The position numbers and the translations under genes are program-made. Shown here piece after piece: positions 63,188 to 64,000 of a stretch of 64,000 nucleotides of DNA. Source of the DNA: Candidatus Cloacimonadota bacterium (GTDB taxonomy: Bacteria > Cloacimonadota > Cloacimonadia > Cloacimonadales > TCS61); assembly GCA_021734835.1 (NCBI GenBank), contig JAIPIH010000008.1, positions 1-64,000 on the forward strand, given 5' to 3'. Within the stretch, counting starts at the first letter, position 1. Every line of letters starts with the position of its first letter. The notes beneath the pieces are model-generated. The model saw only the letters and a program-made list of their open reading frames with translations. It had not been told where the DNA came from and ran no database searches.

Positions 63188-64000
63188 TCACATTCTAAAC
63201 AAATTTTCTACTTTTTTTCCATTGCAAGCAAATCTGGTATCTAGAACAAGCTGTGATCGTTTTAATATATCATCATAATCATAAGCAGTATGATCTGTAA
63301 CGATTACAACTGCATTATAATCTTCAATTTTGTCTAGCCCGATCGATATATATTCCTTGTTGTTAAGTTCATTATGAAAGGCTGGTACGTGCGGATCGTT
63401 ATAATCAAATTGAGCACCATTTTCTTCCAAAAGAACGATCAGATCCTGGATCGGTGATTCTCTCATATCTTCGATATCCTTCTTATAAGCAGCACCCAGA
63501 AGTAAAATTTTTGATTTTGATATTGCTAGTCCTTTTTCGTTGAGAAGTTTCATTAATTTTGTGATCACAAAATTCGGCATTTCATTATTGATCTCTCCTG
63601 CAAGTTCTATCAATCTGGTATGATAACCATACTCCCTAGCTTTCCAGGTTAAATAAAAAGGATCAAGCGGAATACAGTGGCCGCCTATTCCTGGGCCAGG
63701 ATAAAATGCCATAAAGCCATAAGGTTTTGTTTTTGCGGCTTCGATAACTTCCCATACATCAATTCCCATTTTTTCACATAGTATTGTCATTTCATTAGCT
63801 AAGGCGATATTGATATTGCGGAATGTATTTTCATAGATCTTTTCCATCTCAGCAATTGCAGGTGATGAAACAAGATGTATCGGTGCATCTAAGATCGCGT
63901 TGTAGAATACTTCGGAAATTCTATTGCATTTAACTGTCATTCCACCTACAACTTTTGGTGTATTATTCGTTTTATAATCTTTATTCCCAGGATCGACCCG
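63188..64000 (-). CDS. Nucleotide-sugar (UDP-N-acetyl-hexosamine type) dehydrogenase, 5' end off the right edge
   Basis: The C-terminal 270 codons of a UDP-glucose/GDP-mannose dehydrogenase-family protein, open to the right edge; an internal ATG at 63940 is not the true start because the frame continues upstream as 'RVDPGNKDYKTNNTPKVVGG'. Signatures: 'AEMEKIYENTFRNINIALANEMTIL', the catalytic Cys in 'GPGIGGHCIPLDPFYLTWKAREYG' and the C-terminal UDP-binding domain with 'LLGAAYKKDIEDMRESP'. The 'VVGGMT' block and the 'HCIPLDP' form are those of WbpA/TviB-type UDP-GlcNAc or UDP-GalNAc 6-dehydrogenases. Its product would be a uronic acid for capsule, LPS or exopolysaccharide. Confidence 0.9.
   Translation of the reverse strand, partial: RVDPGNKDYKTNNTPKVVGGMTVKCNRISEVFYNAILDAPIHLVSSPAIAEMEKIYENTFRNINIALANEMTILCEKMGIDVWEVIEAAKTKPYGFMAFYPGPGIGGHCIPLDPFYLTWKAREYGYHTRLIELAGEINNEMPNFVITKLMKLLNEKGLAISKSKILLLGAAYKKDIEDMRESPIQDLIVLLEENGAQFDYNDPHVPAFHNELNNKEYISIGLDKIEDYNAVVIVTDHTAYDYDDILKRSQLVLDTRFACNGKKVENLFRM

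Overview
The window reads as a stretch of an AT-rich bacterial chromosome from the Fibrobacteres-Chlorobi-Bacteroidetes superphylum, most like Candidatus Cloacimonadota. Six (probably seven) large exported proteins carry the C-terminal signature 'YPNPFNP ... G.Y.....G ... LLK', a type-A sorting / FlgD-like tail that is very common in Cloacimonadota, Marinimicrobia, Ignavibacteria and relatives. Phylum placement is inference from protein character; no rRNA gene is present.

Layout. 1-6.5 kb: an exported-peptidase operon on the minus strand (two M14 zinc carboxypeptidases and a C25 gingipain-like protein cut by the left edge), then a TPR protein. 7.3-14.9 kb: a minus-strand operon read as acn, aclB, aclA, icd (aconitase, two-subunit ATP-citrate lyase, monomeric NADP isocitrate dehydrogenase). 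tRNA-Arg(TCG) follows at 15.0 kb. 15.2-29.8 kb: one continuous minus-strand type IV pilus operon read as pilA, pilT, two minor pilins, a large PilX-like protein, pilM, pilN, pilO, a PilP-position protein, pilQ, an Ig-like lipoprotein, pilB, pilC, pilD. 29.9-38.6 kb: three more sorting-tail proteins. 38.7-41.6 kb: a sensor kinase and an NtrC-type regulator, each broken by a one-base frameshift. 41.8-45.4 kb: a third M14 peptidase. 45.6-51.9 kb: a PadR-TolC-MFP-RND efflux operon. 52-56.3 kb: plus-strand genes (Bax-like glucosaminidase, a second TolC, inositol monophosphatase, TetR, small membrane protein). 56.5-58.8 kb: ECF sigma, anti-sigma-like protein and a three-PDZ protein. 59-64 kb: a lipoprotein, tRNA-Ser(CGA), hflK-hflC-tadA, a NusG-like antiterminator and a UDP-sugar dehydrogenase cut by the right edge.

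Most interesting: (1) the sorting-tail gene at 37181-38557 is interrupted by one in-frame TGA that would make a C-x-x-U motif. It is followed 20 nt later by the GGUC tetraloop of a perfect 7-bp hairpin, matching the geometry of a bacterial SECIS, so this is a candidate exported selenoprotein. (2) Sigma-54 (-24/-12) promoter elements stand upstream of that gene, of pilA at the head of the pilus operon, of the M14/C25 operon and of the 1036-aa exported protein. An NtrC-family activator lies beside one of them, which suggests that pili and exported proteins share an RpoN regulon. (3) The acn-aclBA-icd operon suggests a reductive or reversible branch of the TCA cycle.

There is no gene-free stretch longer than about 300 bases. 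The larger gaps (14887-15023, 41552-41768, 51852-52123, 59810-60024, 62383-62601) hold the sites listed below or nothing I can identify. No CRISPR array, insertion sequence, rRNA or phage gene was seen.
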